Origin: Miltoncostaea sp963771025
GTDB taxonomy: Bacteria > Actinomycetota > Thermoleophilia > Miltoncostaeales > Miltoncostaeaceae
Direction: 5' to 3'
DNA length: 64,000 bases
Assembly: GCA_963771025.1 (NCBI GenBank)
Contig: CAVYRL010000001.1
Span: 124,001 to 188,000 of the forward strand
Each line of letters begins with the position of its first letter. Position 1 is the first letter of the stretch. Below, in pieces: positions 33,282-41,505 of the stretch. A program made the translations under genes and the position numbers. The notes under the pieces were generated by a model. The model saw only the letters and a program-made list of their open reading frames with translations, did no database searches and was not told the DNA's origin.

Positions 33282-34336
33282 GCGACGAGACCCCCTCCCC
33301 CGAGGAGGGCGCGCCCATGGCCGCGGCCGCCCCCGGGCCGTACGAGCTCTCCGATTTCGAGAAGGACGCGCTCGGGGAAGTCGGCAGCATCTCCATGTCG
33401 GCCGCCGCGGGCGTCCTCGCGACGCTGCTCGCGCGCCCGGTCCAGATCTCCACGCCGACGGTGGAGCTGCTCAGCGACGCCGCCCTGCGGGCCCAGTTCG
33501 ACGCACCGTCGGCGGTGGTCGAGGTCGCCTACACCGACGGCCTGGAGGGCAGCAGCATCCTCGTGCTCGCCATCCCAGACGCCGCGGTCGTGGCCGACCT
33601 GATGATGGGAGGGGAGGGGGCCGCCTCCGACGAGCTCACCGAGATGCAGTCGTCCGCGGTCGCCGAGGCGATGAACCAGATGATGGGCGGCGCGGCCGGG
33701 GCGATCGCCGAGTTGACCGGACGGAGCGTCCAGATCGCCGCTCCGGGCGTCAACATCGTCAACCTCGCCGAGGGCGGGGCGCCGGGCATGTCCGGCCCGG
33801 CCAACCTGCTGGTGCGCGCGTCGTTCCCGCTGGTGGTCGAGGGCCTGCTCGACACCACCCTGATGCAGATCATGCCGGTCGGCTTCGCCCGGCTGCTGCT
33901 GCACAGAGTCGCCTCGCGTCCCTCCGCCGCCCCGCCGGAGCCCGTCGGCGACGCCGCGACCGAATCGGATGAGGAGCCCCATCTGCGCGCGATCCCCGGC
34001 ACCACGCCCGTGGCGCGACCGGTGACCTTCCCGACCCTCGAGGATGCCTCGGAGGCCGCGGGCGCCGGCGACATCGCCCTTCTGCTCGACGTCCCCCTGC
34101 AGGTGACCGTGGAGCTCGGCCGTACTCAGCTGCGCATCCGGAACGTGCTGGAGCTGGTGCCGGGGTCGATCATCGAGCTCGACAAGCTTGCGGGGGAGCC
34201 GGTGGACGTGCTCGTCAACGGCAAGCAGATCGCGCGCGGCGAGGTCGTCGTGATCGACGAGGAATTCGGCGTCCGCATCACCGACGTCGCCAGCCATGCC
34301 AAGCGCCTCCACGGCCTCGCCGTGGAGGAGGCTTAG
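33278..34336 (+). CDS. fliN: Flagellar motor switch protein FliN/FliY (CheC-like plus FliN domains)
   Basis: 352 aa from ATG 33278. It is FliY-like: a CheC-like phosphatase domain (about 25-215) joined to a C-terminal FliN/SpoA domain (about 268-345, LLDVPLQVTVELGRTQLRIRNVLELVPGSIIELDKLAGEPVDVLVNGKQIARGEVVVIDEEFGVRI). CheC sites are S/D-x3-E-x2-N. The second is intact (SAVAEAMN), whereas the first reads DALGEVGS, with Asn replaced by Ser. It would form the lower C-ring and may dephosphorylate CheY through the remaining site. Confidence 0.92.
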   Translation: MSDETPSPEEGAPMAAAAPGPYELSDFEKDALGEVGSISMSAAAGVLATLLARPVQISTPTVELLSDAALRAQFDAPSAVVEVAYTDGLEGSSILVLAIPDAAVVADLMMGGEGAASDELTEMQSSAVAEAMNQMMGGAAGAIAELTGRSVQIAAPGVNIVNLAEGGAPGMSGPANLLVRASFPLVVEGLLDTTLMQIMPVGFARLLLHRVASRPSAAPPEPVGDAATESDEEPHLRAIPGTTPVARPVTFPTLEDASEAAGAGDIALLLDVPLQVTVELGRTQLRIRNVLELVPGSIIELDKLAGEPVDVLVNGKQIARGEVVVIDEEFGVRITDVASHAKRLHGLAVEEA

Positions 34337-34363
34337 GGGATTCCTTTACGCCGGTCGGTCAGG

Positions 34364-34390
34364 TCAAGCCCCGTTGCTCCACGCCGATAC
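34364..34390 (+). promoter_or_regulatory. Sigma-28-like promoter for cheY
   Basis: TCAAGCCC (34364-34371), 11-nt spacer, GCCGATAC (34383-34390). A 46-nt leader follows, with GAGGAG six nt before TTG 34437. Confidence 0.6.
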
Positions 34391-34436
34391 CGGCAGCAGC
34401 GCCGAAACCCCAGCCAACGTCGCCGAGGAGCCGATC

Positions 34437-34796
34437 TTGCCCAGCGTGCTGATCGCCGATGACGCCGCCTTCATGCGGATGATGATCCGGAACATCCTCA
34501 GCGAGGCCGGCCACGAGATCGTCGGCGAGGCCCAGGACGGCGAGGACGCGGTCGGCAAGTTCCGCGAGCTGCGCCCCGACCTGACCACGCTCGACGTGAC
34601 GATGACCGGCATCGACGGCCTCGCGGCCCTCCGGGCGATCCGCGAGGAGGACCCGGACGCCCGCGTGGTGATGTGCTCCGCCCTCGGGCAGCGCTCGGTG
34701 GTCGTCGAGAGCTTCGAGTCCGGCGCCCGCGACTTCATCGTCAAGCCCTTCCAGCCCGACCGCGTCCTGAGCGCGGTGGAGAAGGCCCTGGCCTAG
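34437..34796 (+). CDS. cheY: Chemotaxis response regulator CheY
   Basis: 119 aa from TTG 34437 with GAGGAG upstream. Single receiver domain: acidic pair D8-D9, phospho-acceptor D53 in LTTLDVTMTGIDGLAAL, Ser81 of the switch, and Lys103 in FIVKPF. It would bind FliM and FliN when phosphorylated. Position between fliN and fliO matches Bacillus-type operons. No intact cheA is in the window; only a remnant lies at 47549. Confidence 0.93.
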   Translation: MPSVLIADDAAFMRMMIRNILSEAGHEIVGEAQDGEDAVGKFRELRPDLTTLDVTMTGIDGLAALRAIREEDPDARVVMCSALGQRSVVVESFESGARDFIVKPFQPDRVLSAVEKALA

Positions 34797-34837
34797 CGAC
34801 TCCCCCTGCGTCGGCCCGGCCGACCGCCCCACCCGCC

Positions 34838-35488
34838 GTGGTCACCCTCACCCCGACCAGGCACGGATCGCCCTCCACCCGGCGCAGGAAGCGCCCTCGA
34901 TCACCGCGACGCACCGCGGTGGCCTCGCTCTGCCTGCTCGTCCTCGCGGGCGTCGCGGGCCCGGCCCTCGGGGCGACCACGACCGCGCCCAAGGACCCCG
35001 AGTCGCTGCCGATCCCCGAGGGATCCTCCTCTCCCGGGAGCATCAGCGGCGGGGCCGGCGACACCCTGCTGCGTCTCGGCCTCGGCCTCGTCGTCGTCGT
35101 CGGGCTGATCGCCCTCGTCTGGTACGTGCTCAAGCGCGTGCAGCGCTCGCGCTACCCCGCCCTCGAGAGCGGGGGCAAGAGGGGCGGGCTGATCGACGTC
35201 GTCTCCACCACCCCGCTCGGACCCAACCGCGCGCTGCACGTCGTGCGCGTGGGCGAGGAGATCATCCTGGTGGGCTCGACCGACCACGCCATCACCGCGC
35301 TCACGCGCCTCGGCACCGATGACCTGGTCGGCCTGATCGACGTGCCCCCGACCACCTCGACCTTCGGTCGCAACGCGCCGCCCCCGCCCACCGGGGGCCC
35401 CGGAGTGGACGACCGCGTCCGCGCGGTCAGCACGTCCAGCGACAGCGCCCTGGTCGACAAGCTCCGGTCCCTGACGACCCGCAAGTGA
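34838..35488 (+). CDS. fliO: Flagellar biosynthetic protein FliO
   Basis: 216 aa from GTG 34838. A basic, Pro/Ser-rich N-terminus is followed by a signal-like hydrophobic stretch (LCLLVLAGVAGPALGA), a disordered Pro/Ser loop, then a membrane helix (LGLGLVVVVGLIALVWYVLK) and the FliO cytoplasmic domain (GLIDVVSTTPLGPNRALHVVRVGEEIILVGSTDHAITALTRLG). FliO helps FliP assemble into the export gate. A GTGA overlap links it to fliP. The exact start is uncertain because no good ribosome site is seen. Confidence 0.85.
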   Translation: MVTLTPTRHGSPSTRRRKRPRSPRRTAVASLCLLVLAGVAGPALGATTTAPKDPESLPIPEGSSSPGSISGGAGDTLLRLGLGLVVVVGLIALVWYVLKRVQRSRYPALESGGKRGGLIDVVSTTPLGPNRALHVVRVGEEIILVGSTDHAITALTRLGTDDLVGLIDVPPTTSTFGRNAPPPPTGGPGVDDRVRAVSTSSDSALVDKLRSLTTRK

Positions 35489-36357
35489 GCGATCGCCTGC
35501 GCATGACCCCGGTCGCCGATGGGGCGGCCATGCAGCTCCCGACCCTGCGCGAGCGCATCACCGCCGCGTTGCCGCCCCCGGCCAAGACGCGTCGCCGCCG
35601 CCTGGCGCGCCGCATCTTCCTCGCCGCGCCCTTCGTGCTGGCGCTGGGCTGCGTGCTGTGGCCCGCCGCGGCCTGGGCCGCTCCCGGCATCAACCTCAAT
35701 CTCGACAGCGGCGGCAACGGCGACGGCCAGGTCTCCACCTCGCTCCAGCTGCTGGTGCTGCTGACGGTGCTGAGCCTCGCGCCCTCGATCCTGATCATGA
35801 TGACCAGCTTCACCCGGATCATCATCGTCCTCGGCTTCGTGCGGAACGCGCTCGGGACACCCTCGATGCCGCCGAATCAGATCCTCGTCGGCATCTCGCT
35901 GTTCCTGACCATGTTCGTGATGGCGCCCACCTTCACGGCGATCAACGACACCGCGATCCAGCCGCTGATGGACAAGAAGATCAATCAGCAGACCGCGATC
36001 AAGCGCGCCGAGATCCCGATCCGCGAGTTCATGTTCAAGCAGGTGGACCAGAAGGACCTGGCGATGTTCACCGAGATGTCGAAGAGCGGTCGCCCCAGGA
36101 CCCGCGCCGACGTCCCCACGCGCGTCCTCATCCCGGCGTTCGTGCTCTCCGAGCTCCAGACCGCGTTCGAGATCGGCTTCCTGATACTGATCCCGTTCTT
36201 GATCATCGACATGGTCATCGCGTCGACCGTGATGAGCATGGGCATGGTGATGCTGCCCCCGGTCGTGATCTCGCTGCCATTCAAGATCCTGCTGTTCGTG
36301 CTGGTCAACGGATGGCATCTCGTGTCGGAGTCGCTCATCCGCGGCTTCGCGTCGTGA
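35485..36357 (+). CDS. fliP: Flagellar biosynthetic protein FliP
   Basis: 290 aa from GTG 35485. An N-terminal extension with a basic run and signal sequence (IFLAAPFVLALGCVLWPAAAWAAPG) precedes the FliP core: LLTVLSLAPSILIMMTSFTRIIIVLGFVRNALGTPSMPPNQILVGISLFLTMFVM, and later VLIPAFVLSELQTAFEIGFLILIPFLIIDMVIASTVMSMGMVMLPPVVISLPFKILLFVLVNGW. Four helices; forms the export gate with FliQ and FliR. Confidence 0.95.
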   Translation: MSDRLRMTPVADGAAMQLPTLRERITAALPPPAKTRRRRLARRIFLAAPFVLALGCVLWPAAAWAAPGINLNLDSGGNGDGQVSTSLQLLVLLTVLSLAPSILIMMTSFTRIIIVLGFVRNALGTPSMPPNQILVGISLFLTMFVMAPTFTAINDTAIQPLMDKKINQQTAIKRAEIPIREFMFKQVDQKDLAMFTEMSKSGRPRTRADVPTRVLIPAFVLSELQTAFEIGFLILIPFLIIDMVIASTVMSMGMVMLPPVVISLPFKILLFVLVNGWHLVSESLIRGFAS

Positions 36358-36367
36358 GGTCAGGGCG

Positions 36368-36640
36368 ATGAACCAGAGCCAGATCATGGAGATCGGCGCG
36401 AAGGCGATGTGGGTCACCCTCGAGCTGGCGCTGCCGATCCTCGGCGTCAGCCTCGTGGTGGGGCTCCTGGTATCGATCTTCCAGGCCGTGACGCAGCTCC
36501 AGGAGCCGACCCTCACCTTCATCCCCAAGATCCTGGCGGTGGTCGTGGTGATCGTCTTCGCCGGGCCGTGGATGATGAACACGATGCTCGACTTCACGGT
36601 CGAGCTGTGGGCCGGCATCGCCATGATCCAGCCCAACTAG
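36368..36640 (+). CDS. fliQ: Flagellar biosynthetic protein FliQ
   Basis: 90 aa; two membrane helices and the FliQ signature LPILGVSLVVGLLVSIFQAVTQLQEPTLTFIPKILAVVVVI. Length exactly typical. Export-gate component between fliP and fliR. Confidence 0.95.
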   Translation: MNQSQIMEIGAKAMWVTLELALPILGVSLVVGLLVSIFQAVTQLQEPTLTFIPKILAVVVVIVFAGPWMMNTMLDFTVELWAGIAMIQPN

Positions 36641-36646
36641 CGCTCC

Positions 36647-37432
36647 ATGGATCAGATGCTCGCCCAGCTGGCGCCGCAGGCCACGCTGTTCATGCTCATC
36701 GCGACGCGGCTCTCGGCGATGCTGGCGGTGGCGCCGGTGTTCAACTCGCGCATGGTGCCGGCGCGCATCAAGGCCGGGCTGGTGATCATCATCAGCTACA
36801 TCACCCTGCCCGCGGTGGCCGCACAGGGGGGCACGGTGCCCGACGGCATCATCCCCTTCGCGATGCTGGCGGTGAAGGAGGCGATCATCGGCTTCGCCTT
36901 CGGGCTGATCGCCCAGTTCCTGTTCGCGGCGATCCAGACCGCCGGCGCCTTCATCGACACCTCCGCCGGCTTCGCCATCGCCCAGACGCTCGACCCCACC
37001 TCGGGGGTGACCATCTCCGTGCTGGGCCGCTGGTACAACCTCATCGCGACCTCGTGCTTCATCGCGCTGGGCGGAGCGCAGCTGATGATCGCGGGCATCA
37101 TCCGCAGCTTCACGCTGGCCCCGCCGCTCGCGCAGCTCAACCTCGACGCGGCCGTGGCGGGGGTGCTGGACCGGGCCGACGACATCTTCCTCGTCGTGGT
37201 GATGGTCGCCGCCCCGATCATCGGCGCCCTGCTGATCACGGACGTGACTCTCGGCATCATCTCCCGCGCCGTCCCCCAGATGAACGTCTTCATCGTCGGG
37301 CTGCCGCTCAAGATCATCGTCGCCCTGGCCGGCAGCGCCATACTCGTGCCCGCCTTCATCGCCCTCACGAACAGCCTGACGGGAGACATGTTCGTTGACC
37401 TGAGCCACATCATGAGGCAGGTCGGGAAGTAG
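36647..37432 (+). CDS. fliR: Flagellar biosynthetic protein FliR
   Basis: 261 aa from ATG 36647, with about six hydrophobic helices. Family blocks: ATRLSAMLAVAPVFNSRMVPARIKAGLVIIISYI, GFAFGLIAQFLFAAIQTAGAFIDTSAGFAIAQTLDP, and SRAVPQMNVFIVGLPLKIIVALAG near the C-terminus. Completes the FliPQR gate. In most genomes flhB follows; here a strong terminator and a 10.5-kb island intervene. Confidence 0.95.
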   Translation: MDQMLAQLAPQATLFMLIATRLSAMLAVAPVFNSRMVPARIKAGLVIIISYITLPAVAAQGGTVPDGIIPFAMLAVKEAIIGFAFGLIAQFLFAAIQTAGAFIDTSAGFAIAQTLDPTSGVTISVLGRWYNLIATSCFIALGGAQLMIAGIIRSFTLAPPLAQLNLDAAVAGVLDRADDIFLVVVMVAAPIIGALLITDVTLGIISRAVPQMNVFIVGLPLKIIVALAGSAILVPAFIALTNSLTGDMFVDLSHIMRQVGK

Positions 37433-37435
37433 CGA

Positions 37436-37466
37436 CGACGGGCCCGGGCGAGGCCCGGGCCCGTCG
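37436..37466 (+). terminator. Strong hairpin terminator after fliR
   Basis: Fourteen perfectly paired bases (37436-37449 with 37453-37466), almost all G/C, with a 3-nt loop, 3 bp after the fliR stop. No U-tract. It separates the fliM-fliR unit from the island. Confidence 0.8.
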
Positions 37467-37731
37467 CGACCCGGGGGGTGGACGAGGGCTGTCCGCCGCG
37501 CTCCGGGCGAGTCACCGGCGGGGCCCTGCCGAGGCGCCTGTCGGTGTTCCCGTCGTCGACACCATGCCCGATCTCCCCAGGGCTTGCAAGGTTGGACGAC
37601 GACAAATAGTAAGGTGACCCGAACATCGGTGTCGGGGTCAGGGACGCCGATCCTCCGATCAGGACTTCGGGTAGCCTAACGCCGTTTGTTCTACCGGCTT
37701 CATTTGTTCGGTTCCCACCCACGGAGGTTCC
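37467..37731. other. Upstream region of efeO
   Basis: No gene. TTGCAA (37584-37589), 17-nt spacer and TAGTAA (37607-37612) may be a vegetative promoter. The DtxR/IdeR-like site at 37666-37684 lies downstream of it. GGAGG precedes ATG 37732. Confidence 0.4.
37666..37684 (+). promoter_or_regulatory. Putative DtxR/IdeR iron box upstream of efeO
   Basis: About 13 of 19 positions match the IdeR/DtxR palindrome consensus (TTAGGTTAGNCTAACCTAA), centred on GGTAGCCTAACG. It lies 47 bp before efeO, in an iron-uptake operon where iron repression is expected. Only one half is strong, so this is tentative. Confidence 0.4.
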
Positions 37732-38703
37732 ATGCGTCGCGCGCTCGCCATCGCTTTGCTGCTCACGGTCCCGGTCGCGCTCGTCGCGTCGGCGTGCGGC
37801 TCGGACGACGGCACCGACGTACGCTCCGCGGGCGGGGCGTCCGCCTCGGGATCGGGCAGCGGCTCGAGCTCCGGCCCCGGCCTCTCCCTCGAGGACACGG
37901 CGACCGTCGCCACCGATGATGCCCGGATCCTGGCCGCCGTCGCCGCCTACACGACCTACGTGAAGGCGAAGACCGACGACCTCGTCGCCACGACCACGAC
38001 CTTCACCGACGCGGTGCGCGCGGGCGACGTCGCCGCCGCCAAGTCGGCGTACGCCCGGAGCCGCGCGTCGTGGGAGGCCATCGAGCCGATCGCCGGCCTG
38101 ATCCCCTCGATCGACGGAGCGGTCGACGCGCGGGTGGACGACTTCGCGGGCGTCAACGATCCGAAGTTCACCGGCTGGCACCGCCTCGAGTATCTGCTGT
38201 GGGAGAAGAACACGACGGCGGGCGGAGCGACCTACGCCGACCAGCTCGACGCCGACCTGGCCAAGCTGAGGACCGGCATCGCCACCCTCGACATCCCGCC
38301 GCTGGCGATGGCCCAGGGCGCCTCGGAGCTGATCCAGGAGGTCTCCGAGGGCAAGATCACCGGCGAGGAGGACCGTTACTCCAAGACCGACCTCTGGGAC
38401 TTCGCGGCCAACGTGGCCGGCTCGCAGCGGATCATCACCGAGCTGACGCCGGCCCTCGCGACGGCCGACCCGGCGCTGCTCACGAGGATCCAGGCCGACT
38501 TCACGGAGCTCAACGCAGGCATCGACACGCTCCGCAAGGGCGACGGCTTCGTGCTCTTCTGCCGGGAGGACGACGACTTCCCCAACGCGGCGCTCTGCCC
38601 CGCGACCACGGTCACCACGGCGCAGATCGACACCCTCAAGGGCCAGTTGGCCGGTCTCTCCGAGGATCTGGCGCTCGTGCCCGGAGCTCTCGGGCTCACG
38701 TGA
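37732..38703 (+). CDS. efeO: Iron uptake lipoprotein EfeO (imelysin/M75 family)
   Basis: 323 aa. Lipoprotein signal with lipobox ASAC and Cys at residue 22, then a Gly/Ser-rich linker. The imelysin-like M75 domain has EARAxYxxSR-like PRAR tract (SAYARSRASWEAIEPIAGLIPSIDGAVDARVDDF), and the HxxE motif in GWHRLEYLLW near residue 150, with KTDLWDFAANVAGSQ further on. EfeO delivers iron to the EfeU permease in the EfeUOB system. No permease gene is nearby. RBS ACGGAGG. efeB follows. Confidence 0.88.
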   Translation: MRRALAIALLLTVPVALVASACGSDDGTDVRSAGGASASGSGSGSSSGPGLSLEDTATVATDDARILAAVAAYTTYVKAKTDDLVATTTTFTDAVRAGDVAAAKSAYARSRASWEAIEPIAGLIPSIDGAVDARVDDFAGVNDPKFTGWHRLEYLLWEKNTTAGGATYADQLDADLAKLRTGIATLDIPPLAMAQGASELIQEVSEGKITGEEDRYSKTDLWDFAANVAGSQRIITELTPALATADPALLTRIQADFTELNAGIDTLRKGDGFVLFCREDDDFPNAALCPATTVTTAQIDTLKGQLAGLSEDLALVPGALGLT

Positions 38704-38713
38704 TCTCGACGAC

Positions 38714-39961
38714 GTGAAGGGTCACGTCTCGCGCAGGGAATTCCTCGCAGGCGCGGGCGGCCTTGCCGTCGGCGCCGCCGCGGGTGGGATGGTGGTGGGG
38801 GCCTCCGAGGGCCAGGCGGCGGGCGGCGATGCGGCGGATCTCGCGTTCGTCCCGTTCTCGGGCGCCCACCAGGCGGGCATCACGGCCGACCCCCAGCCGG
38901 CGCGGGGCCTCATGGCCTCGTTCACCGTGGTGGCGGCCGACCGGGCGGCGCTCCAGGAGATGTTCCGCGAGCTGACCGAGGAGATCCGCGGCCTCATGGC
39001 CGGGGTCCCGCCGGCGCGCCGCGACCCGGCCTTCCCGCCCACCGACTCGGGGATCCTCGGGCCCGAGCCGGCGCCGGACGACCTGTCGGTGGTCGTCGGC
39101 GTGGGCGCCAGCCTCTTCGACGGCCGGTACGGCCTGGGGAGCAGGCGGCCGCGTGAGCTGGTGAGGATGCCGTTCATCGCCAACGACCGCCTCGATCCGG
39201 CGCGCAGCCACGGGGATCTGCTGCTGACGGTCCAGTCGCAGAACACGGACCACGTGATCTTCGCGCTGCGCCAGCTGATGCGCCGCACCCGCCGCGACCT
39301 GACGCTGAAGTGGGTGATCGACGGCTACAACCGCCGCCGGGATCGGGCCGACACGACCACCGGCTCGCCGCGCAACCTGCTCGGTTTCGTCAACGGCACG
39401 GCGAACCTCACCACCGACGACGAGCTGATGGACCGCTACGTGTGGACCACCGGCGGCTCCGGCGGCGAGCCGGCCTGGACCACCGGCGGCTCGTACCAGG
39501 TGGTGCGCATCATCCGCATGATCGTCGAGTCCTGGGATCGCGCCGCGCTCGCGGAGCAGGAGGCGCTGATCGGGCGCCGCAAGATCGACGGCGCGCCCCT
39601 CGACGGCGCGCACGAGACGGACATCCCGGACTACGCGGCCGACCCCGAGGGGAAGGCCACGCCGCTGGACGCCCATATCCGCCTGGCCAATCCGCGGACC
39701 GCCGCGACGCAGGACAACCTGATCCTGCGGCGCGGCTTCTCGTACACCCGCGGCTACGACGGGGCCGGGCAGCTCGACCAGGGCCTCGCGTTCGTCAGTT
39801 TCCAGAAGAGCATCGCCACGGGTTTCATGGCCGTGCAGTCCCGCCTCAACGGCGAGCCCCTCGAGGAGTACATCCGGCCCGAGGGCGGCGGCTTCTTCTT
39901 CGCCCTCCCGGGGGTGCCGGACGAGGGGGGCTACCTCGGCCGGGGACTCTTCGAGAGCTGA
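38714..39961 (+). CDS. efeB: EfeB-like Dyp-type heme peroxidase, Tat-exported
   Basis: 415 aa from GTG 38714. Twin-arginine signal with SRREFLAGAGG at residues 6-16. Dyp fold: FVPFSGAHQAGITADPQPA, DLLLTVQSQNTDHVIFALRQLMRR, LDAHIRLANPRTAATQ with the probable proximal His, and LILRRGFSYTRGYDGAGQLDQGLAFVSFQ. The usual GXXDG motif reads GFVNG at residues 224-228: the catalytic Asp is Asn (codon 39392-39394). In the Efe system EfeB oxidises ferrous iron or handles heme iron. Activity may be altered by this substitution. Confidence 0.88.
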   Translation: MKGHVSRREFLAGAGGLAVGAAAGGMVVGASEGQAAGGDAADLAFVPFSGAHQAGITADPQPARGLMASFTVVAADRAALQEMFRELTEEIRGLMAGVPPARRDPAFPPTDSGILGPEPAPDDLSVVVGVGASLFDGRYGLGSRRPRELVRMPFIANDRLDPARSHGDLLLTVQSQNTDHVIFALRQLMRRTRRDLTLKWVIDGYNRRRDRADTTTGSPRNLLGFVNGTANLTTDDELMDRYVWTTGGSGGEPAWTTGGSYQVVRIIRMIVESWDRAALAEQEALIGRRKIDGAPLDGAHETDIPDYAADPEGKATPLDAHIRLANPRTAATQDNLILRRGFSYTRGYDGAGQLDQGLAFVSFQKSIATGFMAVQSRLNGEPLEEYIRPEGGGFFFALPGVPDEGGYLGRGLFES

Positions 39962-40320
39962 TCGACGGCGCCGCCCGATGCAGTCACCCAGAGCGTTGTT
40001 GAAAGGCGGCTGATCGGAGAAGGCCGCCCCGGAGGGCAGCCCCGCGCGAGACCGCGCAGAGCCGGTCGTCATTGCCTCGGTCCGGCGCCTACGGCGCCCC
40101 GTGCACCCCGCCGCGTGACCGTCGCAGTCCCGCTGCCGCACTCAAAAAGCGCCGACCCTGATGGCGCCCGGGTTGAGCGCGCCGGCCCTGGTACCGTCCT
40201 CGCCCCTTCACGTCCACGCGTTCGTCGGATGTCGGCCCGGAATGCGAGCGGCCTGTCGACGGGCCCGCGCCGGGGGCCTTACGATGGCGACGCCCGCCCC
40301 CTTCCGATTGGAACCGTGCG
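39962..40320. other. 359-bp gap between efeB and the M23 peptidase gene
   Basis: No convincing gene or RNA. A short 6-bp hairpin (40084-40098) may be a terminator. TACGAT (40280-40285) may be the -10 for the peptidase gene; no matching -35 is seen. Confidence 0.35.
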
Positions 40321-41505
40321 ATGAGACGCCGCCAGGTCATCGCGAGCCTCGCCGCGCTCGTCACCGTCACCGCGGCGATACCTGCACTGGCGGGTGCCGC
40401 GCCGAGCAAGACGGAGCGGCTCACCCCCCTGCTGATGAAGGTGACCGACGCCCCGGTGCCGTTCCGCGGCTCGGACGGACGTCAGCACCTGGTGTACGAG
40501 CTGGGGATGACCAACTTCAGCTCCGGAACGGCGAGGGTGACGCGCGTCGTCGTGTTGGACGGCGCCGGGCGCGCGATCGCGCGTATGAACGCCGGCGCCG
40601 TGGCCGGCCGGTTGCAGCCCAACGGGTTCCGGACCTCCACCTCGACGCTCGCGGCGAGCGCGGGGGCCCTGCTGTTCGTGCACGTCACCCTGCCGAGGGG
40701 CGCGCGGGTGCCGAGACGCCTGCGGCATCGGGTGACCGCGGTGTTCGCCGCGGCGCCTCCCGGCAGCCGCACCGTCACAGCGACGGGCGGCGCCGTGGTC
40801 GTGAACCGTGCGCGCGTCGCCGTGATCGGGCCGCCGCTGCGCGGCGCCGGGTACATCTCGGCCGACTCGTGCTGCGACGCCACGCGCCACACGCGGGCGG
40901 CCCTGCCGGTCAACGGGCGCGTCTGGGTGACGCAACGGATGGCCGTGGACTGGGAGCGGCTCGACGCGAGCGGCCGCATCTACAACGGCCCGAAGCAGGA
41001 CGTGAACAGCTACGCCATCTACGGCGACGACGTGCTGGCAGTGGCCAACGCGCCCGTCGTGTCGGTGACCACGGGGGTGCCCAACCAGGTGCCCGGCGTC
41101 TTCCCCTCGGGGATCTCCGTCGCGGAGGCGGACGGCAACGCGATCGTGCTCGGCCTGGGCAGGGGTCGCTACGCGCTGTACGCCCACCTCCAACCCGGGA
41201 GCATCCGGGTACGCGTCGGCGACCGCGTGACGCGGGGACAGGTGATCGGCAGCGTGGGCAACACCGGCAACTCGGTGGCGCCGCACCTGCACTTCCACGT
41301 GATGGCCGGCCCTCGCCCGCTGGCCGCCAACGGGCTCCCGTACGAGATCAAGAACTACACCGTGGAGGGGCGCACCCGCGGGACCGCGGCCTTCGACACG
41401 GCCGAGGCAGACGGAACGCCGCTCGCGGTGTCACACGCGGGGGCGGGCCGCGTGAGGCGCGGCCTGCCCCTGGACCAGCTGATCATCGACTTCGGGGGTT
41501 CCTGA
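40321..41505 (+). CDS. Secreted M23 family metallopeptidase (LytM-like)
   Basis: 394 aa. Signal peptide RRRQVIASLAALVTVTAAIPALAGA. A long beta-rich N-terminal domain precedes the M23 domain (about residues 200-340): HTRAALPVNGRVWVTQRMAVDW, YALYAHLQPGSIRVRVGDRVTRGQVIGSVGNTGNSVAPHLHFHV, with His322, His324 and His326 in the HLHFH motif. It would cut peptidoglycan cross-bridges outside the membrane. Closest relatives probably have the same N-terminal extension. Its 3' end overlaps a decayed DUF6328 gene on the other strand. Confidence 0.85.
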   Translation: MRRRQVIASLAALVTVTAAIPALAGAAPSKTERLTPLLMKVTDAPVPFRGSDGRQHLVYELGMTNFSSGTARVTRVVVLDGAGRAIARMNAGAVAGRLQPNGFRTSTSTLAASAGALLFVHVTLPRGARVPRRLRHRVTAVFAAAPPGSRTVTATGGAVVVNRARVAVIGPPLRGAGYISADSCCDATRHTRAALPVNGRVWVTQRMAVDWERLDASGRIYNGPKQDVNSYAIYGDDVLAVANAPVVSVTTGVPNQVPGVFPSGISVAEADGNAIVLGLGRGRYALYAHLQPGSIRVRVGDRVTRGQVIGSVGNTGNSVAPHLHFHVMAGPRPLAANGLPYEIKNYTVEGRTRGTAAFDTAEADGTPLAVSHAGAGRVRRGLPLDQLIIDFGGS

